From Muricea muricata (taxonomy: Eukaryota; Cnidaria; Anthozoa; Malacalcyonacea; Plexauridae): a stretch of DNA of 64,000 nt. Of this stretch, positions 55,287 through 64,000 are shown piece after piece. The notes beneath the pieces were generated by a model, which was not told where the DNA came from, made no database searches, and was given only the letters and a program-made list of their open reading frames with translations. How positions within the stretch are numbered: position 1 is the stretch's first letter; each line of letters begins with the position of its first letter. The stretch covers positions 38,687,059 to 38,751,058 of the forward strand of contig OY979718.1 in the NCBI GenBank assembly GCA_963855995.1, written 5' to 3'. The position numbers and the translations under genes are program-made.

Positions 55287-57792
55287 CAATGTGCATAGAT
55301 ATACAATTGATTTACGATCTGTGATGATTTAAAACTTCGTCTGACCAAATACTTGTATAGAGGGAGATATGAGTTATAATATAGAGTATTGAATAACATT
55401 TGTTTATGTGTAAACCTGAAGCGATAATTATATTAGCATAAAATTTTCTATAAAGTATAAAGTAATATGAAATTCCAAAATTGCCTGGTTGATGTTACAT
55501 CTTGCAAAATTACAAACTACCATTTAACATATAGTACATATACATTCAAATCTACTTACATGTTAGGCGTAATTTAAATGCTTCTTGCCAAACTTATGTC
55601 GGAACGTAAGAAGTAATTTATCTAGAATAAGGAAAGCATAGTAAACTTGTCAGCGAACAGAAAAAAGGAATCCATATCATAATCAATATGTCACATGGCT
55701 AGTCACGTGAGAGAAAATAGCGCCAAAATAAATTTATGTGTATACTGCGTAGGTAATTTATATTAAGACATTTATCACGGTATCTATGTATTTAATCATA
55801 TTGTTCATGTTTTGTAAGCTCCCTACATACCATACTTATTCACGCAAGATAACGAATAAATTGGAAGTTATAAAGAATGAGAAGGTAGGAAAAATGGAAA
55901 GAAGACTGGCGGAATTTCTAGAGTAGAGCAGACTAAAATTGGGGTATAAAAGTTAAAAGATGCTGAAGGTAGCAATAGAGCGATGAAAATAGTAATAGAA
56001 TAACTTAAAATTCGTGGGAAGACAATAGTAGAAGCACGATCGAAATAGGTACATAATGGTAAGATGTTGAACGAAGCAACAGAAAGATGAAAAATTATAA
56101 CAAAATCACTATAAGATTTCTGGAAAAGAGACTAGAACGGAATCTGAAGACGAAGACTGAAAAGATGGAAAGAAAGTTGCAGGATTGGAAAGAAGAAAAT
56201 TGTGACGATGAAAAAGATGGAAAGATGATTTAAAGAATTGGAAATCATTGGGAAGCCTACAGCAAAAGGACTGAAATTGCAGGATAAAAGCAAAAAGATG
56301 AGGAAAGTAGCAATAAGAAGATGAAAAATAGATGGAAAGTTGTGAGGGAAGACTAATGGAAACAACGTTAGAAACGAATCTAAAGAAGCAAGCTGAAAAG
56401 ATGGAAAAAATTGAAGAAGATTTTACGGTTGTTAAAAAATCCAAAGTAGGAAGATGAAAGTAGGAATATACTAGAAATAACAAAAAGATGAATACATATT
56501 GAAAATTGCAAGAAGACCACTAGAAGGAAGTTTAGCAGTGTAAGTTAAAGAAACAAATTGAGAAGATGAGAAACATGAAGAGACTCGAATAAAAGAATTG
56601 GAAATCGTCGAGAAGACTACAGCGGATCCGGAAGGGCTTACATGGAAAAATAGAAGAAAGACGATGAAGAAAGTTGCAATAAGAACACGAAAAATAGATT
56701 GAAAATTCTGAGAGACGACTACTGGGAACAAAGTTTAAACTGAATATAAAAGCAAGTTTAAAAGATGCACAGAAGGAAGTTGTTGAAAAGATTATGGTAG
56801 AGAGATGAAAGAAAAAACATAGAAAGAGAAAGATGAATGTAATTATATTGAAAATTATGAGAAATTAAGGAGATGAACAGATAGAAAGAGGAATAGAAGA
56901 ATTAGAATAGAACTCACAAACGACGATAAAAGTGGAAACTGGCGAGAAATTAGCGAGAGGAAGATGAAATGTACAGTGCGAAATGGTATGGAAAAAACTA
57001 TTGGAGACAAGCTCAGAACCGAATATAAAAAAATCTAAGAAGTTAGACAATATAAGAAGTCAAAGAACAAGAATTGGAAATTGTTGAGAAGACTATATAT
57101 AGTAGGACTGAAATAAGTAACAACAGAGAGATAAATAGATAAAAAAAGGAAGAAAGAATAATAGAAGATTAGAAATTGTGGAGAAGACTAGTAGAAGCAA
57201 GCCTGGAATAGGAAGATGAAACAGCACAATGCGAAAAGTTAGCAACAGAAAGACGAAAAATGTAAGTTGAAAATGATGAGAAGACTACTCAAAACAAGGT
57301 TGGAACAGAATATGAAGAAGCAGGCTCAGAATTTCAGATAATATAGAAAGACGAATACAAGATAATATATAGATATAGATATAGATGTAAATAGGAAAAG
57401 AGCTGGAACAGGTGGATAAAAGAAGTAAAATGTGGAAAGGTTGAAACAGAAAGACGAAAAATAGATTTAAAATTATGGGAAGACTACAGGAAACAAGGTT
57501 TGAAGCGAATGTGAAGAAGGAAGCTGAGAAGATAGGAAAACACGGAAAGAACAACACAAGAATTGGAAATTGCTGGGAAGACTGTAGTAGAAGCAAGACT
57601 GGAAGACTAGAATAGGAAAAAAAAAGCAGCGAAATATGGAATGGTTGTTACAGAAAGACGAAAAATATATTGAATATTGCAAGAACACTACTGGAGACAA
57701 GGTTAGAAGCGTGTGTGAAAAAGGAAACTGAGAACAAAAGGAAGGATGGAAGGAAGAACAGAAGGACTCGAAACAGAAACACGAAAAATAGA
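55287..57792 (+). repeat. HOR copy c23 (right-block B type)
   Basis: Length 2506 bp. Right-block consensus with GAGAACAAAAGG and GAAGGACTCG in the tail. Confidence 0.95.
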
Positions 57793-60285
57793 CAATGTGC
57801 ATAGATATACAATTGATTTACGATCTGTGATGATTTAAAACTTCGTCTGACCAAATACTTGTATAGAGGGAGATATGAGTTATAATATAGAGTATTGAAT
57901 AACATTTGTTTATGTGTAAACCTGAAGCGATAATTATATTAGCATAAAATTTTCTATAAAGTATAAAGTAATATGAAATTCCAAAATTGCCTGGTTGATG
58001 TTACATCTTGCAAAATTACAAACTACCATTTAACATATAGTACATATACATTCAAATCTACTTACATGTTAGGCGTAATTTAAATGCTTCTTGCCAAACT
58101 TATGTCGGAACGTAAGAAGTAATTTATCTAGAATAAGGAAAGCATAGTAAACTTGTCAGCGAACAGAAAAAAGGAATCCATATCATAATCAATATGTCAC
58201 ATGGCTAGTCACGTAAGAGAAAATAGCGCCAAAATAAATTTATGTGTATACTGCGTAGGTAATTTATATTAAGACATTTATCACGGTATCTATGTATTTA
58301 ATCATATTGTTCATGTTTTGTAAGCTCCCTACATACCATACTTATTCACGCAAGATAACGAATAAATTGGAAGTTATAAAGAATGAGAAGGTAGGAAAAA
58401 TGGAAAGAAGACTGGCGGAATTTCTAGAGTAGAGCAGACTAAAATTGGGGTATAAAAGTTAAAAGATGCTGAAGGTAGCAATAGAGCGATGAAAATAGTA
58501 ATAGAATAACTTAAAATTCGTGGGAAGACAATAGTAGAAGCACGATCGAAATAGGTACATAATGGTAAGATGTTGAACGAAGCAACAGAAAGATGAAAAA
58601 TTATAACAAAATCACTATAAGATTTCTGGAAAAGAGACTAGAACGGAATCTGAAGACGAAGACTGAAAAGATGGAAAGAAAGTTGCAGGATTGGAAAGAA
58701 GAAAATTGTGACGATGAAAAAGATGGAAAGATGATTTAAAGAATTGGAAATCATTGGGAAGCCTACAGCAAAAGGACTGAAATTGCAGGATAAAAGCAAA
58801 AAGATGAGGAAAGTAGCAATAAGAAGATGAAAAATAGATGGAAAGTTGTGAGGGAAGACTAATGGAAACAACGTTAGAAACGAATCTAAAGAAGCAAGCT
58901 GAAAAGATGGAAAAAATTGAAGAAGATTTTACGGTTGTTAAAAAATCCAAAGTAGGAAGATGAAAGTAGGAATATACTAGAAATAACAAAAAGATGAATA
59001 CATATTGAAAATTGCAAGAAGACCACTAGAAGGAAGTTTAGCAGTGTAAGTTAAAGAAACAAATTGAGAAGATGAGAAACATGAAGAGACTCGAATAAAA
59101 GAATTGGAAATCGTCGAGAAGACTACAGCGGATCCGGAAGGGCTTACATGGAAAAATAGAAGAAAGACGATGAAGAAAGTTGCAATAAGAACACGAAAAA
59201 TAGATTGAAAATTCTGAGAGACGACTACTGGGAACAAAGTTTAAACTGAATATAAAAGCAAGTTTAAAAGATGCACAGAAGGAAGTTGTTGAAAAGATTA
59301 TGGTAGAGAGATGAAAGAAAAAACATAGAAAGAGAAAGATGAATGTAATTATATTGAAAATTATGAGAAATTAAGGAGATGAACAGATAGAAAGAGGAAT
59401 AGAAGAATTAGAATAGAACTCACAAACGACGATAAAAGTGGAAACTGGCGAGAAATTAGCGAGAGGAAGATGAAATGTACAGTGCGAAATGGTATGGAAA
59501 AAACTATTGGAGACAAGCTCAGAACCGAATATAAAAAAATCTAAGAAGTTAGACAATATAAGAAGTCAAAGAACAAGAATTGGAAATTGTTGAGAAGACT
59601 ATATATAGTAGGACTGAAATAAGTAACAACAGAGAGATAAATAGATAAAAAAAGGAAGAAAGAATAATAGAAGATTAGAAATTGTGGAGAAGACTAGTAG
59701 AAGCAAGCCTGGAATAGGAAGATGAAACAGCACAATGCGAAAAGTTAGCAACAGAAAGACGAAAAATGTAAGTTGAAAATGATGAGAAGACTACTCAAAA
59801 CAAGGTTGGAACAGAATATGAAGAAGCAGGCTCAGAATTTCAGATAATATAGAAAGACGAATACAAGATAATATATAGATATAGATATAGATGTAAATAG
59901 GAAAAGAGCTGGAACAGGTGGATAAAAGAAGTAAAATGTGGAAAGGTTGAAACAGAAAGACGAAAAATAGATTTAAAATTATGGGAAGACTACAGGAAAC
60001 AAGGTTTGAAGCGAATGTGAAGAAGGAAGCTGAGAAGATAGGAAAACACGGAAAGAACAACACAAGAATTGGAAATTGCTGGGAAGACTGTAGTAGAAGC
60101 AAGACTGGAAGACTAGAATAGGAAAAAAAAAGCAGCGAAATATGGAATGGTTGTTACAGAAAGACGAAAAATATATTGAATATTGCAAGAACACTACTGG
60201 AGACAAGGTTAGAAGCGTGTGTGAAAAAGGAAACTGAGAACAAAAGGAAGGATGGAAGGAAGAACAGAAGGACTCGAAACAGAAA
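57793..60285 (+). repeat. HOR copy c24 (terminal copy, broken at the array boundary)
   Basis: Right-block B type. It stops about 13 bp before a complete unit would, inside GAAACAGAAA, where the next copy should continue with CACGAAAAATAG and then the spacer. Its spacer E-box is mutated from CACGTG to CACGTA at 58210-58215, the only copy in which this change was seen. Confidence 0.92.
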
Positions 60286-61118
60286 AACTAATGGAAGACT
60301 ACTGGAAACAAGGTTAGAAGGGAATACAAAGAAGGAAGCTGAGAAGATAAGAAAACACGGAAAAGAAAAGAACTTGAAATTGCTGAGAAGATAAGAAAAC
60401 ATGGAGAGAAGAACGGCAGAATGAGAAATTGCCTAGATGACTATAGTAGAAGGAAAATTGGAAGACAGGAGTAGGAAGATAAGAGGTAACTGCAGAAAGA
60501 CGAAAAATAAGTGTTGAAAATTGTGAGAAGGCTGTTAGAAAGAACGTTAGAAGATAATATGTTTGAGCAAGCTGAGAAGATATGAAATCATGGAAGGAAA
60601 AGCAGAAGAATTTCTTCAGCAAAAGCAAGGCTGGAATAGGAAGATAAAAGAAGCAAAATGTGGAAATGTTTAAACAAAAAGACGTAAAAGATATGTTGAA
60701 CATTGTGAAAAGACTACTGGAAACAAGGTTAAAACAAATATGAAGAAGGAAGAAGAGAAGAAAAGAGGAATACAAGATTAGAAGACTATAATGTTAGTGA
60801 TTAGAAGCAGCAAAACGCGGGAAGATCGAAACTGAAAGACGAAAAATATGTTGAAAATTGCGAGAAGACTAGTGGAAGGAAGGTTTAAAGCGAATATGAA
60901 TAAGGAATTTACTAAGATAAGAAAAAATGGAAAGAAGAACAGAAGAATTTGAAATTTCTGAGCAAACTGTAGTAGAAGCAGGACCGGAAGATTTGATTAG
61001 GAAGATAAAAGGAGCAAAATGTGGAAAGGTTGTAGCAGAAGAATGAAAAAAATATATGTTGAAAATTGTGAGAAGGCCACTAGAAGCTAAATACGAGCCG
61101 AATATGAAGAAGCAAATT
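60286..61118 (+). repeat. Diverged subrepeats flanking the HOR, not in HOR register
   Basis: Immediately after the array break, the GA-rich subrepeat sequence continues in degenerate form. Anchor words resembling GAATATGAAGAAG lie near 60321, 60553, 60735, 60891 and 61100, with spacings of about 232, 182, 156 and 209 bp. CAGAAAGACGAAAAAT-like, AAGCAAAATGTGGAAA-like and GAGAAGACTACTGGAA-like words lie between them. None of the spacer sequence is present. These copies differ from each other and from the HOR subrepeats. A + strand open frame (60176-60394) spans the junction and is not a recognisable gene. Confidence 0.85.
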
Positions 61119-61330
61119 GTTATAAACTCAAAATAGACGTTTTCGTTTCATGTAGACCATCATTTCTTGGCTCTATTTAAAAGTTGTTTGCATGAGCATG
61201 AATATTATACTGTTCTTTTTGGGTATTTTATATTATTAACATAATAATACTAAATTGAATCTATTAAGAGAAATCGTTACTAAAGAAATGCCATTACGAC
61301 ATAAATGTTGATAGAATATCATTATATATC
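61119..61330. other. AT-rich unique sequence, nothing recognised
   Basis: The GA-rich repeat stops at about 61118 and the sequence turns AT-rich with balanced strands. No open frame, repeat or motif could be supported here. It may hold the remains of the terminal repeat or untranslated end of the retrotransposon wreck to its right, but no matching partner was found. Confidence 0.6.
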
Positions 61331-61355
61331 AGTTCTTCTTCAACTGTGAAATCGT

Positions 61356-61559
61356 TCAGTAATATCGACCACTACGTGTAATATACACAGTTTGTCGTTT
61401 CTCGTTCACTTTGCGATCAGTGTGATACTTCATCTCATCTTGCATGTATTCATCGTTGCTTCGCTGCTTGAGTGAGTGCCTTCTAGTTAAAAGTTGAATT
61501 ATCTTGGAGATGACACATCTTTCACTCTTTTTCATTGTTTGTTTTCCATAAAGCTGCAC
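61356..61559 (-). pseudogene. Integrase C-terminal-tail-like fragment
   Basis: A 67-codon minus-strand frame, rich in Lys, Arg, Glu and Gln, ends in YITRSGRYY and a stop. A TRSGR motif near the C terminus is common in the integrase tails of Ty3/Gypsy polyproteins, and its place at the downstream end of the wreck fits. The similarity is short, so the call is tentative. Confidence 0.4.
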
Positions 61560-62470
61560 ACTTTCCGCCAGGAACGTTTCTATTTTATCCGTTTTCCTCT
61601 CGGCAATTCTGATCGGTTTTTCAGTAATAAATTAGGAGAGAATTGTTTGCTCTGTCGAACTGTTTTTAGAATTCTGCATTTTTTCCCCGAATTCACACTT
61701 CGCTAATATCAAGCCATGGATTTAAAGACGTGTCAGTATAGGTCCAGTGTTTTGTTGCTTCGTTCCAAACTTTTCCACTAATTAAGCAATCAACGCCATT
61801 ACTCTTGAGGTGAAGACTTATCCCAGGGTATGGTAATAACTAGTTACTTTTTAGAATCCTCTGTTCATTCATTCGCAAACCAGGTACGATGCGAGTTCTT
61901 GATGCTCTTTTGTTTGTCATACGGAGTTTGCAGTGATGCGAACATTATCTTCATTTGGTGCGATTGCAACAGAGCTAGCATACATAATTGGTTATCCTGG
62001 TTTTGTCCATGTCATTACTCTTTTTTGAACGAAGTAGTCTAATTTCTTCTTCGTTTTCCTTTCAAGATGAAGTGGCCATGTCTTGGTGGTTCTCTCGTTT
62101 CAGGATTCTTTAGTATCCCGATACAGTGGAACATCTTATGCTTTCGCTGGATTCTCCTTTGCTCTCTCTTCGGCGATTCATCTTTAATTTTTCATTCACT
62201 TTCGTTGTCTATTCGTGCATCGACTTTTTTCACAAACTTTCCTTCGATACTGTATTTAATCATATTCAGATTAATTATTGTTCTTTGGGTAAACAGTGGG
62301 TATTTATGGATGCCATCTTGAATAACATAAGTATCAGTTATTTCTTCATTTTTCTTTGACAGCTTCACATCTTAAATTGTGGCTATGACTTCGAGTTTTG
62401 CACTATTCAGGGCATATTCAGGTCATTTTTGGTTTCTTTATGAGCTTACTTTATGCCTGGATTTTAGTCG
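61560..62470 (-). pseudogene. Unrecognisable middle of the retrotransposon wreck
   Basis: A-rich on the minus strand, with no long open frame. A minus-strand stretch near 61910-61970 (SVAIAPNEDNVRIT) is loosely like the start of the reverse transcriptase domain, but too weak to claim. The short + strand frames (for example 61830-62042, 62067-62321, 62126-62359) lie antisense to the element and look like chance. Confidence 0.3.
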
Positions 62471-62477
62471 TGGATCT

Positions 62478-62529
62478 CTTTAAAATCACTCACTGGGAGT
62501 CAATCAACATCAGCGCCGTTATCTGGATC
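62478..62529 (-). pseudogene. Retroviral-type aspartic protease motif, inactivated
   Basis: On the minus strand the segment reads DNGADVD, a stop, then LPVSDFKEI. Retrotransposon proteases carry D-T/S-G-A followed by a hydrophobic stretch and LP..xF. Here the catalytic triad Thr or Ser is replaced by Asn and an in-frame stop follows four codons after the G. The position downstream of the zinc knuckles is right for a protease. Confidence 0.55.
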
Positions 62530-62746
62530 AACGAGAATTCTCGTTTCAAACACATGTACAGTTAACAAAATGTTGCAAATATTTTGCCCTTTTACAGCTC
62601 GTACAACCAAGTTCTCTTTCACACCTCTTTAAAATTCAGTATCGGAGTCGGATGAATCATAGTCTCGTCAGTAATTTCTCACAGCTGGACCACTACTGAA
62701 ACCTTTACTTGCTTCAAACCGTTGTAGATCTTTCTTGAAAAATATT

Positions 62747-62839
62747 GTGCACTGAAATGACCAATTTTTGCACACTCAAAATATTTTTTTTATCGGCTGG
62801 ACATGTCGAGTGCGATTTGTCACGTCCACATTTCGTGCA
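62747..62839 (-). pseudogene. Zinc-knuckle region of retrotransposon gag, degenerate
   Basis: The minus strand from 62839 reads CTKCGRDKSHSTCPA, close to the first zinc knuckle of many invertebrate Gypsy gags (C-x2-C-G-R...H...C-P-A). The Cys codons lie at 62837-62839, 62828-62830 and 62801-62803, and the His at 62810-62812. A second knuckle appears to follow at 62747-62777 (VCKN, then SFQC or HF depending on frame), but it is disrupted by a frame change and a stop. This is the best single piece of evidence for the element. Confidence 0.65.
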
Positions 62840-62883
62840 AATATTTTTTCTGCATAACGCCGTTTAAAGACCTCTTCGGGTTT

Positions 62884-63355
62884 CGAAACAAGTATAAATT
62901 TTTTGATTTACTTTTCAAAAATATTTTTACAGCTACTTTTCTTACTTCATTGTCAGGTAATTCGTCCTTGATTCTCGTTCTTATTTAGTTTCTTTGTGCA
63001 AGTTCAACGTCTTGCTTTCTAGTCGCATATTTCAAAAGTCATCAAGCGACTAATTGTTTTCTAACGCTTTTGCTTGTGAACATTCGTCTTTGCACGTCAA
63101 CATTAGACGATCTGGAATCGTCTCATCGTTCTAACCATGAAAATAATATTTTTCGCTAGTATTTGTAGTCCACATTCGTATTGGCGATAAATTGAATCGG
63201 AATCTCGCCTGAAGTTTCGTATTTCACGCATCGTATATGTGCTCTATTTTCGCTATCAACATCGTCTTGTAATTAACGAGATCTTCTTGTGTTTCATTTC
63301 CGTTCTCATCTATTGAGAGGATTTTGTCGCCTGTGTGGTCCAGCAACGCTGCCTT
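62884..63355 (-). pseudogene. gag fragments (capsid-like region) of the LTR retrotransposon
   Basis: At 63318-63353 the minus strand reads AALLDHTGDKIL, which resembles the ALL...G.. segment of Gypsy-type gag capsid proteins. At about 62917-62980 it reads IKDELPDNEVRKVAVKIF, which resembles the RIxxGIxDxxVRxxLL segment that normally precedes the zinc knuckle. Stops and frame changes lie between them, for example soon after the stretch near 63240-63290. Similarity is judged by eye from family patterns. Confidence 0.5.
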
Positions 63356-63417
63356 CAAATCTTATGGCTTTCTCGATTCAGAATGCATGCTAACTTTGTT
63401 TCACCCTCTTCGCCAAT

Positions 63418-64000
63418 GTGACGAAGACAAAAATTCTTGGAAGAGGAAGATGGAGAATGTCGATATTTTGGAGAGAAGATACCAGAAGCAAAATTGAAAT
63501 CAAAGACGCACGAAACAAACTAGAAGGTCGCTCGAATTTTGATATTTGGTGATTTGATGATGACAGCAACTGATGACGAAGATGCAAATTCTTGAATGAA
63601 GAAGATGGATAAATAGTTGATATTAGGAAGATGATTTCAGAACGAAAGTTGAAATAAAAGACAAATAAAACAAGCCTAAAGATCACTTACATTTGATGAT
63701 AGCGAGAGATGACAAGGACCAATGAGGAATGTTAGACATTGTAAAGAAAATAGAAAATACGAGAAGCAAAGTTGAAATCGATGATGAATAGTACAAGTTT
63801 GAATAACGCTCCAATTTTAGTATTTGATGATGCTAGAAATGAAGACACCATTGGAAGAAGAATGCTAGATATTTTAGAGGAGATACCAGAAGCAAGGCTG
63901 TGAAATCAAAGATGAATAAAACAAGACTAAAGATCATTGCCGTTTAGATAGTTGAATATGATGACAAGAAATGACAAAGACCAGAAGAAGATGAGGAATA
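63418..64000 (+). repeat. Second GA-rich tandem repeat family, period about 130-155 bp, runs off the window
   Basis: Words like GACGAAGAC, GACAAGGACC and GACAAAGACC recur near 63420, 63575, 63711, 63841 and 63975 (spacings about 155, 136, 130 and 134 bp). Each is followed by GAAGAAGATGG-like, AGAAGCAAAGTTGAAATCAA-like and AATAAAACAAGACTAAAGATC-like words in constant order. The anchor TTGAAATCAAAG-like word recurs near 63494, 63649, 63772 and 63900. The four visible units are strongly diverged. The consensus differs from the subrepeats of the large array, although both are purine-rich. Confidence 0.75.

Larger units (their letters stand above)
1..60285 (+). repeat. 2.5-kb higher-order tandem repeat (satellite HOR) array, 24 copies plus a left partial copy
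   Basis: The same block of about 2,506 bp recurs head-to-tail without interruption. Landmark words such as CAATGTGCAT or CCATGTGCAT at the spacer start recur at 163, 2661, 5162, 7669, 10180 and so on up to 57793. Neighbouring copies differ by scattered substitutions and a few 1-6 bp indels, so they look nearly identical by eye. Each unit is a spacer of about 585 bp followed by about 1.9 kb of purine-rich DNA made of diverged subrepeats. All copies point the same way. The array is open at the left window edge and ends sharply at about 60285. The many minus-strand reading frames rich in Phe, Ser and Leu are by-products of the purine-rich + strand and are not genes. Such arrays usually form centromeric, pericentromeric or other heterochromatic blocks. 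That role is inference here. Confidence 0.97.
61330..63410 (-). mobile_element. Decayed Ty3/Gypsy-like LTR retrotransposon, minus strand, internally deleted
   Basis: Read on the minus strand, pieces of gag, zinc knuckle, aspartic protease and an integrase-tail-like segment follow one another in the order normal for Ty3/Gypsy elements, from about 63350 down to 61356. Every piece is broken by stop codons or frame changes. The whole is about 2 kb, less than half of a typical gag-pol, so the reverse transcriptase, RNase H and integrase core are largely deleted or unrecognisable (61560-62470). No long terminal repeats were found. The call rests mainly on the knuckle and protease motifs. Other LTR lineages are possible. 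Confidence 0.6.

Noticed and set aside
1-60285. CRISPR array or prokaryotic direct repeats
   Set aside because: Period of 2.5 kb, no short repeat with unique spacers, no cas genes, and eukaryotic-type retrotransposon remains nearby.
1-60285. Array as an assembly artefact
   Set aside because: Not excluded, but copies carry private and block-shared variants and individual indels, which collapse or artificial duplication of one unit would not give.
982-60402. Repeated minus-strand open frames of 61-206 codons rich in Phe, Ser, Leu and Tyr, recurring in every unit
   Set aside because: They are the reverse complement of purine-rich satellite DNA, overlap each other in different frames, run into the spacer, and change length with single-base variants (206 codons in A copies, 103 plus 85 in B copies). 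Hydrophobic appearance follows from TTY and TCN codons, not from a membrane protein.
61494-62988. Plus-strand open frames at 61494-61706, 61830-62042, 62067-62321, 62126-62359 and 62803-62988
   Set aside because: They lie antisense to the minus-strand retrotransposon pieces, are short, overlap in part, and show no recognisable domain.
63390-63686. 98-codon minus-strand frame
   Set aside because: It is the pyrimidine-rich shadow of the second GA-rich tandem repeat and spans repeat units without conserved protein character.
1-64000. Telomeric or subtelomeric sequence
   Set aside because: No runs of TTAGG, TTAGGG or related telomere repeats on either strand.

Overview
This is eukaryotic, AT-rich, gene-poor DNA dominated by one giant tandem repeat. 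It holds no convincing intact protein-coding gene and no recognisable tRNA, rRNA, CRISPR or telomere sequence. The organism cannot be named from the sequence. A decayed Ty3/Gypsy-type LTR retrotransposon in the right flank, the base composition and the satellite organisation fit an animal, plausibly an arthropod, but that is inference.

Positions 1-60285 are a head-to-tail array of 24 near-identical copies of a unit of about 2.506 kb (lengths 2498-2511 bp), plus the 162-bp tail of a further copy at the left edge. The array therefore continues beyond the window. Each unit has two parts. The first is a spacer of about 585 bp with balanced strand composition, unrelated to the rest. The second is about 1.9 kb of strongly purine-rich sequence on the + strand. 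That part is built from at least eight diverged subrepeats, roughly 160-280 bp each and most often near 200 bp, plus a truncated one next to the spacer. This is a higher-order repeat (HOR). Copies carry private and shared single-base variants. These define left-edge (c1-c3), A-type and B-type subfamilies, mosaic copies, and a stretch (c11-c16) where variants alternate with a dimeric period of about 5 kb.

The HOR stops sharply at about 60285. It is followed to about 61118 by diverged copies of the same subrepeats that are no longer in HOR register. This is the homogenised-core and diverged-monomer-edge layout known from primate alpha satellite and other centromeric or pericentromeric satellites.

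Positions 61119-61330 hold nothing recognisable. About 61330-63410 is the minus-strand wreck of a Ty3/Gypsy-like element: gag pieces, a zinc-knuckle region, an aspartic-protease motif and an integrase-tail-like segment lie in the right order but are broken by stops and frameshifts and shortened by deletion. From about 63418 to the end of the window there is a second, different GA-rich tandem family with a period of about 130-155 bp.

Nothing here acts as a gene pathway. The relevant biology is satellite homogenisation by unequal exchange and gene conversion, and possibly heterochromatin or centromere function, which the sequence alone cannot prove.
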